Positions 31,339 to 40,097 of a stretch of DNA of 64,000 nt are shown here, piece by piece. Each line of letters starts with the position of its first letter. The stretch's first letter is position 1. The position numbers and the translations under genes are program-made. Source of the DNA: an uncultured Collinsella sp. (GTDB taxonomy: Bacteria > Actinomycetota > Coriobacteriia > Coriobacteriales > Coriobacteriaceae); NCBI GenBank assembly GCA_959018755.1, contig CAUEMA010000001.1, positions 185,153 to 249,152 of the forward strand. The letters run 5' to 3'. The notes under the pieces are model-generated. The model made no database searches. It was not told the DNA's origin and saw only the letters and a program-made list of their open reading frames with translations.

Positions 31339-33993
31339 GTGGCGGTCACTTACAAGGGGCTTGTTATCAAGTTCGGCGGCGACACTACCGAGCTGCAAAG
31401 CGCCCTGAAGAAGGTTCAGCAGGCATCGCGCGACACCCAAAGCGACTTGCGCGATATCAACAAGGCGCTGAAGTTCGACCCCGGAAACACCGAGCTGCTA
31501 GAGCAGAAGGTAAAGGCGCTCAACGCTGCCTACGGCGAGACGAAGCAGAAGCTTGACGCTTACAAGCAGGCGCTCGCGCAGTTGGAGAGCAAGAAGCAGA
31601 GCGGCGCGCAGCTCACGGCTCAGGAGGAACGACAGTACGACAGCCTGAAGCGCGCGATCATGCAGTGCGAGCGCCAGCTTGACAGCTACGGCAGCGAGCT
31701 TGCGGACACGGCGAGACAGGCCGAAGGTTCGAAGACGGCGATTGGCAAGCTCGGTAAGACCATCGAGGACAACGCCGACGCTATTTCAAACGCAGGGTCT
31801 AAGGTTTCGAGCGCAGGAACCGCTTTGTCTGGCGGCATTATCGGTGCTGCTGGCGCACTGACCGGCCTTGCATCGAGCCAAGAAGAAGCGATACAGCGCA
31901 GCGGTCAGCTTGAAGTTGCGTTTACTCAGGCGGGGAGCACCGCCGAGACGGCGCAAAGCGTCTATTCGAGCTTCTACCGCATCCTTGGAGAGGAAGACAC
32001 CGCGACAGAAGCGGCACAGAACTTGGCGCGTCTGACCACGAACGAGCAAGAGCTTCAACAGTGGACAGACATTGCCGCTGGCGCTTTTGCGGTGTTCGGT
32101 GACGCTCTTCCTATCACCAACCTTGCCGAGGGTGCCCAAGAGGCCGCTTCCACCGGACAGGCCGTTTCTGGCCTATCCGATGCCCTCAATTGGTCGAAGA
32201 TTTCCGCCGACCAGTGGAGCGCGGCGCTTTCCGGCAACTCTTCCGCGCAAGCAGCTTTCAACCAAGCGATAGCTGAGGGTCAGACGAAAGAAGACGCGTT
32301 CAACGCCGCCCTCGCGTCGTGCAGCGACCAGCAAGAGCGGTCTACGCTCATAACCGAAACGCTCAACGGGCTTCTCGGCGAAGCTGGACAGCAGTACCAA
32401 GAGACGAATAAAGACCTTCTCGCTTCGCGTGACGCGCAGAACGAGATGAACCAGAGCATGCAGGAGCTCGGCGAAGCGGCCTTGCCCGTCAAGACCGCCG
32501 TTACCGAGATCGGCACGAGCCTTCTTAACACGCTCGCGCCCGCACTCGAAGCAGTAACCGGCTGGTACAAAAACCTGTCGCCAGAGCAGCAGACGCTCGT
32601 TAACAACCTCGCCCTAGGAGCCGTCGCCTTCGGCGGCGTGGCTACCGCCGCAGGTAAGACGATGGAAGCCGCAGAGGGCGTGGGAAGCGCCTTCAAGACC
32701 GCTGGCGAGCTTTGGGGCGGCGCTAAGAAGCTCATGGGAGACACGGGCTTTCTAAGCAAGATCGGAACCGGCTTCTCTAACATCGTCACCAAGGCGGGCG
32801 GTCTGGGAAGCATGCTCACCGGCACGCTTTCTAGCGGATGGACGGGCTTTACCGGGCTTATCGCCGCTCACCCTATCGGCCTTGGCGTTGCCGCCGTGTC
32901 AGCCGCCGTCGCTGGCCTTACGTGGTTCTTCACGCAGACCGAGACTGGCAAGCAGATGTGGGCTGACTTCACCGGCTGGATTTCCGAGAAGTGGCAAGCC
33001 GTGCAGGATTTCTTCGCTGGCGTGCCTGAGTTCTGGGGCGGCATCTGGGAGCAGGTCAGCACCGGCGTTTCGGACTTCTGCACCGGCGTTGGCGAGAAGT
33101 GGGAGCAGTTGAAGCAAGGTGCTTCCGATACTTGGGAGAACATCAAAACCGGCGCTTCGAACGCTTGGAACGACCTAAAGACCAACGTCGGAAACCTCGC
33201 GCAAGGCGCGGTCGATACCGTGTCTAGCTGGTGGAACACCCTAACCGGCAACACCGATTCTGCCTTCGGTCAAATCGCTTCGACCGTGCAAACCGACATG
33301 GACACCGCGAAGACCGTTGGCAGCTCGGCGGCTGGCGCTCTTCAAGCCGCGATGAACGGAGATTGGGAGACTGCGAAGAGCCAAGCGGCTAACGCCTTCA
33401 ACGCGATTAAAGACAACATCAGCACGAAGCTTGACGCTGCCGAGAGCACGGCGGTTAGCATCGCAGACCGCATCGGCGACAAGCTGGGATTCCCCGGCCT
33501 TGGCGCTAAGGTGCAGGGCGTTTTCGACAGCATCAGGGGATTCATCGAGAACCCGATTGAAAGCGCGTGGAACGCGATTTCTAGCATTCCTCAGAAGATC
33601 ATGAACGCCTTTGGCGGAATCAAGATCAGCATTCCGAAGCCGAAGCTTCCGCACTTCAACGTCAGCTGGAACGAGTTCGGCCCGATTTCGCTGCCGAGCG
33701 TGAGCATTAGTTGGTATGCGCGCGGCGGCTACTTCGATGAGCCGTCAATCGTCGGCGTTGGCGAAGCTGGCGGCGAGTTCATCGCGCCTGAGAAGCAGTT
33801 GCAAGGCTTCATCGAAACGTCGGTAAACCGCGCGTTCTCTCGGTTCGTCGACGCGCCGAGCCAGCCCGTTAACGTCGCCGTGACGGTTTACGCCACGGTC
33901 GCTGACGGCGTGGACGCATACGAGACAGGCCAGCAGATCGGCGCTGGCATCGCAAGCAAGCTGAAGCAAAGGGGGGTGCCAGTTGCAACTTAG
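31339..33993 (+). CDS. tape measure protein
   Basis: 884-aa protein that sets tail length and spans the tube. The N-terminus is coiled-coil (QSALKKVQQASRDTQSDLRD, LEQKVKALNAAYGETKQKLD). A hydrophobic middle (GLIAAHPIGLGVAAVSAAVAG) follows, then a Trp/amphipathic repeat region (WEQLKQGASDTWENIKTGASNAWNDLK) and a conserved end (ARGGYFDEPSIVGVGEAGGEF). It begins with GTG after GAGGGGTGA. A typical tape measure of about this length predicts a tail near 130 nm by the usual length rule. The 95 nt before it are non-coding. Confidence 0.93.
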   Translation: MAVTYKGLVIKFGGDTTELQSALKKVQQASRDTQSDLRDINKALKFDPGNTELLEQKVKALNAAYGETKQKLDAYKQALAQLESKKQSGAQLTAQEERQYDSLKRAIMQCERQLDSYGSELADTARQAEGSKTAIGKLGKTIEDNADAISNAGSKVSSAGTALSGGIIGAAGALTGLASSQEEAIQRSGQLEVAFTQAGSTAETAQSVYSSFYRILGEEDTATEAAQNLARLTTNEQELQQWTDIAAGAFAVFGDALPITNLAEGAQEAASTGQAVSGLSDALNWSKISADQWSAALSGNSSAQAAFNQAIAEGQTKEDAFNAALASCSDQQERSTLITETLNGLLGEAGQQYQETNKDLLASRDAQNEMNQSMQELGEAALPVKTAVTEIGTSLLNTLAPALEAVTGWYKNLSPEQQTLVNNLALGAVAFGGVATAAGKTMEAAEGVGSAFKTAGELWGGAKKLMGDTGFLSKIGTGFSNIVTKAGGLGSMLTGTLSSGWTGFTGLIAAHPIGLGVAAVSAAVAGLTWFFTQTETGKQMWADFTGWISEKWQAVQDFFAGVPEFWGGIWEQVSTGVSDFCTGVGEKWEQLKQGASDTWENIKTGASNAWNDLKTNVGNLAQGAVDTVSSWWNTLTGNTDSAFGQIASTVQTDMDTAKTVGSSAAGALQAAMNGDWETAKSQAANAFNAIKDNISTKLDAAESTAVSIADRIGDKLGFPGLGAKVQGVFDSIRGFIENPIESAWNAISSIPQKIMNAFGGIKISIPKPKLPHFNVSWNEFGPISLPSVSISWYARGGYFDEPSIVGVGEAGGEFIAPEKQLQGFIETSVNRAFSRFVDAPSQPVNVAVTVYATVADGVDAYETGQQIGAGIASKLKQRGVPVAT

Positions 33994-34720
33994 ACGGACT
34001 AGGAACCAGCACGACCGAATCATCTTCAACGGCACCGACCTATCGAAGCTGGTTTACTGCAAGGTGCGCCGCCCCATCATGGCGACCGTCAACGCGACGT
34101 TCGAGAGCGTGCCGGGGCGGCATGGCGAGGTCTTCAAGAGCGCCTACCGTGGCGGCTACGACCTGCCCGTTGAGATTTGGCTTAGGACTGAAGACCGCCG
34201 CGAGGTCGCGGAGATGCGGCACAAGCTCGCGGCGGCTCTCTGGACTGACGAACCCGCGCCGCTCTACCTACCCGATGACCCGACGCGCTACTTGCTCGCA
34301 ATCGTGAGCGGCAGCACCGACTTAGACGAGATCACGGACGAATGCCCGACAACAACCGTGACTTTTCACATCGGCGACCCGGACTATTACGGACAGAAGC
34401 GCCGCATGGAGGTTTCGGCTGGCAACATCTACGTAAACGCTGGCGGCAACCGACCCGCTTACCTGAAGGTCACGGCGAAGCCATCTGCTGGCAGCACGTG
34501 GCGGATTACGAACGTCGATACCGGCGAGTTCGTGGCTATCAATACGGCGCTCACGTCTTCGAGCACCATACGGCTTGACATGGCGACCGAGCACGCGACG
34601 GTCAACAACCAGACAGCGCCGGTGACGATTGATTCGGATTACTTCGAGATCAACGGACGATGCCACCTGAACATCACCAACGGCACCGCGATTCTTGAGT
34701 GGGTGGAACGATGGCTTTAA
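33983..34720 (+). CDS. distal tail protein (Dit-like)
   Basis: 245 aa from TTG after AAGGGGGGTG. Features: IIFNGTDLSKLVYCKVRRPI, VPGRHGEVFKSAYRGGYD and the later HIGDPDYYGQKRRMEV, which match the siphovirus tail-component family of Dit proteins that form the hub under the tube. It overlaps the tape measure by 11 nt and the next gene by 10 nt. Confidence 0.88.
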   Translation: MQLRRTRNQHDRIIFNGTDLSKLVYCKVRRPIMATVNATFESVPGRHGEVFKSAYRGGYDLPVEIWLRTEDRREVAEMRHKLAAALWTDEPAPLYLPDDPTRYLLAIVSGSTDLDEITDECPTTTVTFHIGDPDYYGQKRRMEVSAGNIYVNAGGNRPAYLKVTAKPSAGSTWRITNVDTGEFVAINTALTSSSTIRLDMATEHATVNNQTAPVTIDSDYFEINGRCHLNITNGTAILEWVERWL

Positions 34721-36873
34721 TAAGACGTATCGGCTTCACCCGCTTCAACCGCTGGGGCGACAATCTGGGGCGGCTCACGGTGAGCGCTGCGACGCACACC
34801 GACGCGCTGGACGGAACCGACGAACTGAACATCACGTGCGCCGAAGACCTCGTGAAGGGCGACCGCGTAGTCTGGATTGACCTTCAGGGCGTGTGCCACG
34901 AGCACATCGTTGACACCATCGACCGCGTACACGACGATGACGGCGCGCCAGAGACGCAAGCCGTCTGCATCAACTCGGTTAACGAGACGTGGGATGACTG
35001 GCTGGACGATAAGCGGCCTTCTGGCAGCGTGTCGGTAGCCCTCACGTCCATTATCGCAGACACGCGCTGGGAGGTCGGCACGTGCGATCAGGGCGGCAGC
35101 GCTTCGCGCACCTTCTACCATGAGAGCGTGCGCGAGGGATTGGCCGGAATCATCGAGACGTGGGGCGGCGAGCTTGAAACGCTCATCGTCCACGACGGCG
35201 CGGGCATAGTTAGCCGCCGCGTGGGCGTGCGCGCGAAGCGCGGAAACCAGAGCAGTGCAAAGCGGTTCACGTGGACTAAAGACCTCGTTTCCGTCAAGCG
35301 CTCGGTTGCGAGCGACAACCCGAAGACGCGCGTCTACGGCTACGGCAAGGGCGTTGAGACTGAGAGCGGTGGCTACGGTCGCCGTCTCACCTTCGGCGAT
35401 ATCAACGGCGGCAAAGACTACGTGGAGGATGCCGAAGCAACAGCCGTCTGGGGGCACCCTGACGGCGAGGGCGGCATTCTTCCCGCCGTCGCGTCATACG
35501 TCAACGAGCAGTGCGAGGATGCGGCGCAGCTCTTGCAGGAAACGAAAGACTGCTTGGAGCAAGTGAAGGAGCCGAAAGTAACCTACACCGCTTCGGTTAT
35601 CGACCTATACGCCTTCGGGCGCTCGTGGGAGGGCGTGGGCGTTGGCGATGACGTTGCGATCATCGACAAGGGCTTTTCTGCCGAGGGCGTGCGCCTTCAT
35701 GGCCGCGTGTCTCAGATTGAGCGCGACTTGCTCACCGGAGACGCGACCGTTACGTTCGGCACTCTTACTGACAACATGGCCGACATGTGGCAGAGCGTGA
35801 GCAACGCGTTAAAGAGCAACAGCCAGCAAAACGCAATCTATGACGCTGCGGCGGGCACGTCGGTTTCGTGGCTTCAGCAGCTTCAGGCCGCGCTAAACGC
35901 TCAGTTCAACGCCGTTGGAACCTATAAGGTCGAGACATTCGAGCTTGGCACGATGTGGAGCAATGTACCCATCGACGCTGAAACAGGTTTGCCGGTCAAA
36001 GCGACTTCGGGCATGTGGGCTGTCAACATTAACGGTATGGGCATGCGACTTGCCGCGAACCTCACTTCTGACGGTCAATGGGACTGGCGAACCTTCCTGA
36101 CAGGCGCTATGGTGAGCGCCGACGCGATCAACACGGGAACCATGAGAGCCGAGCGCGTGCGTGCCGGTCTTCTGACCGACGAGAAGGGCAAAAACCGCTG
36201 GGATTTGACAAGCGGCGAGTTCTCGCTTTCCGCAAGCACCGAGGTTGGCGGCAAGACCGTTCAGAAAATCGCCGACGATGCGGCAAGCTCAGCCGTCGAT
36301 GCTCAGACGCAACGCGACATATTCAACAAGCTGACCAACAACGGGCAGACACAGGGAATCTACCTTAGCGGTGGTCTGCTCTACATCAATGCCAACTACA
36401 TTGAAACGGGCATCATCAGCGACAGATACGGTCGCAGCACGTGGAACCTCAACACCGGTTCGCTTACGACAAACTACATGACGGCAAACAATATCGACGC
36501 TAACGGTACGTTCGAATGCGGTTCTGCTTCAAACCTCATTCGTCTTGCCAGTGGCGAGATTAAAGGCTACGAAGACGGAACGCAGATCGGGACTATCGAC
36601 TTCTCAGCGCACATGCGAAACGTTAGCACCGGAAAGCTAACGACCGGTCTTCAGTTGACGGGAAACCAGCATATACGAATCACCACGCCGCTTATTTCCG
36701 CCGCTGCATCTAGCAGCGAGAGCACCACGACAACGCATGCGATTACGAAAGATTGCACGTTGCATTACATCAGCAAGATTCAGGATGACGGCGACGGCAC
36801 GATTACATGGTGGAACGCAACGCGAAGCATCGACTTTGTAGACGGCTTCTGCACGGTATGCAACTTCGACTAG
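34711..36873 (+). CDS. tail-tip protein (Tal/prophage endopeptidase-tail type)
   Basis: 720-aa protein after Dit. The first ~370 residues follow the tail-associated pattern (HIVDTIDRVHDDDGAPETQA, AGIIETWGGELETLIVHDG, AKRFTWTKDLVSVKRSVAS and WEGVGVGDDVAIIDKGFSA). The C-terminal half has repeated beta segments (TSGEFSLSASTEVGG, NLNTGSLTTNYMTANNI) typical of fibre-like extensions. No clear peptidase motif is visible, so I call it structural. ATG at 34711 after GGTGG; the longer GTG start at 34699 is less likely. It is the baseplate hub onto which the fibres dock. Confidence 0.85.
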   Translation: MALIRRIGFTRFNRWGDNLGRLTVSAATHTDALDGTDELNITCAEDLVKGDRVVWIDLQGVCHEHIVDTIDRVHDDDGAPETQAVCINSVNETWDDWLDDKRPSGSVSVALTSIIADTRWEVGTCDQGGSASRTFYHESVREGLAGIIETWGGELETLIVHDGAGIVSRRVGVRAKRGNQSSAKRFTWTKDLVSVKRSVASDNPKTRVYGYGKGVETESGGYGRRLTFGDINGGKDYVEDAEATAVWGHPDGEGGILPAVASYVNEQCEDAAQLLQETKDCLEQVKEPKVTYTASVIDLYAFGRSWEGVGVGDDVAIIDKGFSAEGVRLHGRVSQIERDLLTGDATVTFGTLTDNMADMWQSVSNALKSNSQQNAIYDAAAGTSVSWLQQLQAALNAQFNAVGTYKVETFELGTMWSNVPIDAETGLPVKATSGMWAVNINGMGMRLAANLTSDGQWDWRTFLTGAMVSADAINTGTMRAERVRAGLLTDEKGKNRWDLTSGEFSLSASTEVGGKTVQKIADDAASSAVDAQTQRDIFNKLTNNGQTQGIYLSGGLLYINANYIETGIISDRYGRSTWNLNTGSLTTNYMTANNIDANGTFECGSASNLIRLASGEIKGYEDGTQIGTIDFSAHMRNVSTGKLTTGLQLTGNQHIRITTPLISAAASSSESTTTTHAITKDCTLHYISKIQDDGDGTITWWNATRSIDFVDGFCTVCNFD

Positions 36874-36881
36874 GAGGAACG

Positions 36882-37283
36882 ATGAGCAAGACCCTTTATC
36901 ACATGCTGCACGACCCGATAGGCAACTGCGAAGCGATGGTGACCGAATACGACGAAGAGCTTATCAACCGCGCCGCGAGCAACGGAATGATTTTCATTGC
37001 AGTTGATGAAGACGGAAACCGAACCGTCGTGCAGCCGGAAGACGTGAAGGAGCCAATCAACGACGATCAGCCCTTCACGCTCGTTCAGCCCTTGTACGTC
37101 GATGACCGAATGAGGGCGGTTGTCGATGTGTTCGACGCTTTGGCTGCGAGCGTGCCAGCCGTCGCCGCGAGCGCGGACGTGCAGCCCGTGTCTAGCAAGG
37201 CGCGATCTGCTATGAGCTTCGCCGAAGCGCTCGAAGCCCTCCGCGCGCTCGCTTACGGAACCGGCGAGGAAGGCGGCGAGTGA
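36882..37283 (+). CDS. phage tail-region protein, unknown (133 aa)
   Basis: Start after TAGGAGGA. It opens with MSKTLYHMLHDPIGNCEAMV, includes IFIAVDEDGNRTVVQPEDVK, and ends in an Ala-rich acidic region. No known domain. It lies between the tail-tip and fibre genes and overlaps the fibre start (TGATG). Possibly a small baseplate or fibre chaperone; inferred only from place. Confidence 0.6.
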   Translation: MSKTLYHMLHDPIGNCEAMVTEYDEELINRAASNGMIFIAVDEDGNRTVVQPEDVKEPINDDQPFTLVQPLYVDDRMRAVVDVFDALAASVPAVAASADVQPVSSKARSAMSFAEALEALRALAYGTGEEGGE

Positions 37284-38284
37284 TGAGCAACACACGGACG
37301 CTTGAACTCGATATCTCGAAGGAGGGCGCGGGAACCTGCATCAAGGTTGGTCAGGGCGACGATGGCGGAACCACCATCAAGGCTCTTATCTACGACAACG
37401 GCGCTGAGTTCTCGCTTTCCGGCGCTACGGCATGGCTTGTCGTGCTTCTGCCTAACAAGCGGAACTACTATCGCGGCCAGTGCTCGGTGAGCGGAAACTC
37501 CGCCACGATCACGGTTGACGAATCGAAGCTTTGCAGCGTGTCCGGCTACACCGACGAAGCCTATTTCACGATCACGAAGAGCGGCAAGACCTATTCGACG
37601 GAGCGCTTCGCAATTGAAATCCTGCGCAGCGCTCTTGACGGGCAGCAGCCCGCGCAGAACTGGGATGATGCCGTGCAAGACCTCATCGACCGTGGAGAGA
37701 CGGCGGTAAAGAACGCAAACAGCGCGGCGAGCGCGGCGAATACCGCCGCTGGCAAGGCAAACACTGCGGCGAGCACAGCCAACAGCGCCGCGACGAACGC
37801 GAACAACGCGGCAGATGCCGCCAATACCGCCGCATCTGCCGCAAACACGGCGAAGCAGAACGCCGACGCTGCGACCACGGCTGCGAACAACGCCGCGTCT
37901 GCCGCCAACACGGCGAAGCAGAACGCCGACGCTGCGACCGCAAGCGCCAACGCCGCCGCGAGCGCGGCGAACACCGCTGCCGCGAGCGCGAACGCCGCTG
38001 CTGCGACTGCAAACGGCGCGGCAGAGGATGCCACCGCCGCCGCGCAGAACGCGCTTAACATCGCAAACTCTATCGCGGCTATCGAACCGCCGTCAGATGA
38101 CGAGGTGCAAGAGCTGCGCGAAGAGAATGCGACGCTTGCGCATGCGGTTACTGAGCTTCAGGACGATTACCTATACCTCGGCGAAACGCTCTACGTGCCT
38201 TCAAGCAGGGTCACGGCTCAATCTGGCGAGAGCATCACGCTTTCTCAGTCGAGCGTTTCGGGAGAGACTGCGACACTCAACTAA
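37283..38284 (+). CDS. tail fibre/baseplate upper protein (BppU-like) with Ala-rich coiled-coil
   Basis: 333 aa. The N-terminal ~120 residues (TLELDISKEGAGTCIKVGQG, AWLVVLLPNKRNYYRGQCS, AYFTITKSGKTYSTERFAI) match BppU-type N-domains that dock fibres to the baseplate. Residues ~140-260 are an Ala/Asn-rich heptad-like region with 21-residue repeats, a trimeric stalk. The C-terminus is short, with a second small strand region. The DGR target gene follows 12 nt later, so this may be the stalk presenting the variable protein. Confidence 0.8.
   Translation: MSNTRTLELDISKEGAGTCIKVGQGDDGGTTIKALIYDNGAEFSLSGATAWLVVLLPNKRNYYRGQCSVSGNSATITVDESKLCSVSGYTDEAYFTITKSGKTYSTERFAIEILRSALDGQQPAQNWDDAVQDLIDRGETAVKNANSAASAANTAAGKANTAASTANSAATNANNAADAANTAASAANTAKQNADAATTAANNAASAANTAKQNADAATASANAAASAANTAAASANAAAATANGAAEDATAAAQNALNIANSIAAIEPPSDDEVQELREENATLAHAVTELQDDYLYLGETLYVPSSRVTAQSGESITLSQSSVSGETATLN
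37832..37957 (+). repeat. 63-nt tandem repeat in the fibre gene
   Basis: Two near-identical 63-nt units (37832-37894 and 37895-37957) encode 21-residue Ala-rich blocks around ANTAKQNADAAT. The shared stretch ACACGGCGAAGCAGAACGCC marks both. Shorter related units surround them; copy number could vary and alter stalk length. Confidence 0.8.
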
Positions 38285-38296
38285 GGAGGTTCTTTC

Positions 38297-39199
38297 ATGG
38301 CTGACATTTCCGTTCTCAACGTCGGCGGCTCGGCTAAGAACATCAAGGACACTTCGGCGCGCAACTCGGCAAACGCCGTCACGACCGCCGAGGAATATGA
38401 CCGCCAGCACAACATCAACGCTTACGCGGGGTGCTCGCTCGCTTCGGTCTTCGCTAACGAGATCGGCGACACCGACATTTACACGTGGCTTCGCAACCGC
38501 GCGCGAAACGCCAACTTCGCCGGTCTTCGTATCGGCGACTACATCGACGTTCCCGTTTCCGAGGGCGCTAACGTGCCCGCGCAGACGGTGCGTTACCGCA
38601 TCGGCGCTATCGACCAGTATTACCAGTGCGGCGACACCGCGAAGGGGCACCATATCGTCATGGTGCCGAAAGCGCCAGTCTCCGTGACGGGCGACAAGGC
38701 TTCTAACACGAGCTACCTTCAGTGGCGCGAGACGAACGACAACAACGGCACCGCCGAAGAGAAGCACCCTTACTTGTGCTCGAAGCTCCACGATTGGGAG
38801 ATCAACGATTTCTTGCCCGCTCTGCCGTCCACGCTTCAGAGCGCCATTCTCGCGCAGCGCGTGCTTCTCGAAGAGCGCTATTCTTCTTCCGGCAAGCTCA
38901 CCGAAGCGAGCGGTTGGAGCTGGGCGGACTTGGGCAAGATTTGGTCGCCCTCAGAGATGGAGGTTTACGGGTGCCCGGTATGGGGCAGCAAGGGCTACTC
39001 TGTCGGCTTCGATTCGCAGTTCCCCATCTTCACGGACACCGCAAGCCGCATCGTGGGCGGTCGCGTCAATTGGTGGCTGCGGTCGGTCATGGGCGGGTCT
39101 TCGTCTAGCGCGTGCAATGTCGGCAGCTACGGCGATGCCGGCCACCCTGCCCCGACGTACGACTGGGTGCGCCCGCTGCCGTGCTTCCTCCTAGGCTGA
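38297..39199 (+). CDS. DGR target protein, DUF6273/C-type-lectin-like variable tail protein
   Basis: 300-aa protein with a typical DGR receptor layout. After an N-terminal region (MADISVLNVGGSAKNIKD), the C-terminal ~180 residues look like DUF6273: YLCSKLHDWEINDFLPALP, ILAQRVLLEERYSSSG, WSPSEMEVYGCPVWG, and a final GGRVNWWLRSVMGG. The last ~45 residues form the variable repeat. Positions changed relative to the template are 276, 278, 280, 282, 283, 284, 288 (all Asn in the template) and 296. A ribosome site AAGGAGG precedes it. By position it forms the outer adhesin of the tail; its ligand is unknown. A stop codon in the template would end the protein after Pro295; the expressed copy has Cys there and extends five residues. 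Confidence 0.9.
   Translation: MADISVLNVGGSAKNIKDTSARNSANAVTTAEEYDRQHNINAYAGCSLASVFANEIGDTDIYTWLRNRARNANFAGLRIGDYIDVPVSEGANVPAQTVRYRIGAIDQYYQCGDTAKGHHIVMVPKAPVSVTGDKASNTSYLQWRETNDNNGTAEEKHPYLCSKLHDWEINDFLPALPSTLQSAILAQRVLLEERYSSSGKLTEASGWSWADLGKIWSPSEMEVYGCPVWGSKGYSVGFDSQFPIFTDTASRIVGGRVNWWLRSVMGGSSSSACNVGSYGDAGHPAPTYDWVRPLPCFLLG
39061..39188 (+). repeat. DGR variable repeat (VR)
   Basis: 128 nt identical to the template at 39759-39886 except at 11 positions; every one is an adenine in the template (changed to G, T or C). Ten lie between 39122 and 39161 in the coding region; the eleventh (39184) turns a template TGA into TGC. The 5' 60 nt are identical. Confidence 0.95.
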
Positions 39200-39227
39200 T
39201 AAAATCAGCCGTACATAGTACAGGTCT

Positions 39228-39250
39228 GGCGCATGCCTTGCGCATGCGCC
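39228..39250 (+). other. hairpin downstream of the VR (candidate DGR cruciform)
   Basis: GGCGCATGC and GCATGCGCC form a perfect 9-bp stem with a CTTGC loop, 40 nt after the VR end. DGRs such as Bordetella phage BPP-1 need a similar hairpin just downstream of the VR for efficient homing. Confidence 0.6.
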
Positions 39251-39252
39251 TA

Positions 39253-39289
39253 TACTTCCCCGCGCGAAGCGCGGGCGAAGTATTTTTTT
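39253..39289 (+). terminator. terminator after the DGR target gene
   Basis: TACTTCCCCGCGC pairs with GCGCGGGCGAAGTA around a GAA loop, followed by seven T. It separates the target gene from the Avd-like gene. Confidence 0.85.
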
Positions 39290-39318
39290 GAAAATCACGG
39301 AGGGGGGGATGTTGCAAA

Positions 39319-39729
39319 TTGAGCGGCGTATATGTGCGGAACCGCAACCTAAGCACGTTCGAGTATTTCAACACTGCGGTTTCGATTCGAAACGAAGTGA
39401 CGCGGCTTGTCACTTCGGGCGCGGTGCCCAAATCCTATCGCTTCATCTTCGCCGTCCCCATGGCGGAGACGGCGCGAAGCGTGGTGTTCAACCTCGTGAA
39501 GGCTGATGCCTTCTACCCGAACACACAGCGGAACGTCGAGGAACGCAAGCATTACATGACGCTTGCCTTGGCAGACCTAAACCAGCTTTACCAAGACCTG
39601 CAATGCCTTCTGGCGATGAAGCTACCCGTCAAGGTGGCTAAGTTCGAAGAGATCTCAGAGAGCATCGAGAACGATATAAAGCTCATAAAGGGCGCTCGCG
39701 CGGGCGTGAAGCTCATTGGAAAGGGGTAG
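39319..39729 (+). CDS. avd: DGR accessory variability determinant (Avd-like, four-helix bundle)
   Basis: 136-aa helical protein: TFEYFNTAVSIRNEVTRLV, MAETARSVVFNLVKADAFY, RKHYMTLALADLNQLYQDLQ and FEEISESIENDIKLIKGA. This four-helix profile and its place between target and template repeat identify it as Avd, which binds RT and template RNA. It starts with TTG about 10 nt after GGAGGGGGGG. The basic C-terminus (KLIGKG) suits RNA binding. It appears intact. Confidence 0.82.
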   Translation: MSGVYVRNRNLSTFEYFNTAVSIRNEVTRLVTSGAVPKSYRFIFAVPMAETARSVVFNLVKADAFYPNTQRNVEERKHYMTLALADLNQLYQDLQCLLAMKLPVKVAKFEEISESIENDIKLIKGARAGVKLIGKG

Positions 39730-39758
39730 AATGTTCGCGCGTTGTCCCTTGGAAATCA

Positions 39759-39886
39759 TCGCGTCAATTGGTGGCTGCGGTCGGTCATGGGCGGGTCTTC
39801 GTCTAGCGCGTGCAATGTCAACAGCAACGGCAATGCCAACAACAATGCCCCGACGAACGACTGGGTGCGCCCGCTGCCGTGATTCC
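39759..39886 (+). repeat. DGR template repeat (TR)
   Basis: 128-nt non-mutated template 698 nt downstream of its VR. The AAC/AAT codons around CAACAGCAACGGCAATGCC give the seven variable Asn codons. The RNA from Avd-TR-RT would be copied with errors at A. It lies just after avd and about 210 nt before the RT start, the usual DGR order. Confidence 0.95.
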
Positions 39887-40097
39887 CAAGCATTGCCAGA
39901 CCGTGCGGCCGGAAGCGCCGCGCGCCGTGCATTTGAGGAAGGAAGGGGCGACCATCGGGCGCAAGCCCGTAAATATGCACCCCGCGACGGTTGCCGTTCG
40001 CTGCTTGCATGGCGCGGTTCTCGGTGTTCGACCGCGTTTCATGGTCAACCGTCAAGCGGCTGCTGGATGCCGATTGCGAGCCGTGCGGGGTGCCCTC

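Noticed and set aside
37683..38061. Ala-rich minus-strand frames opposite the fibre repeat
   Set aside because: Low-complexity mirror of the repeat region.
39810..40097. Upstream extension of the RT frame across the template repeat
   Set aside because: It is translated template and spacer RNA; the ATG at 40098 begins the recognisable basic RT N-terminus.
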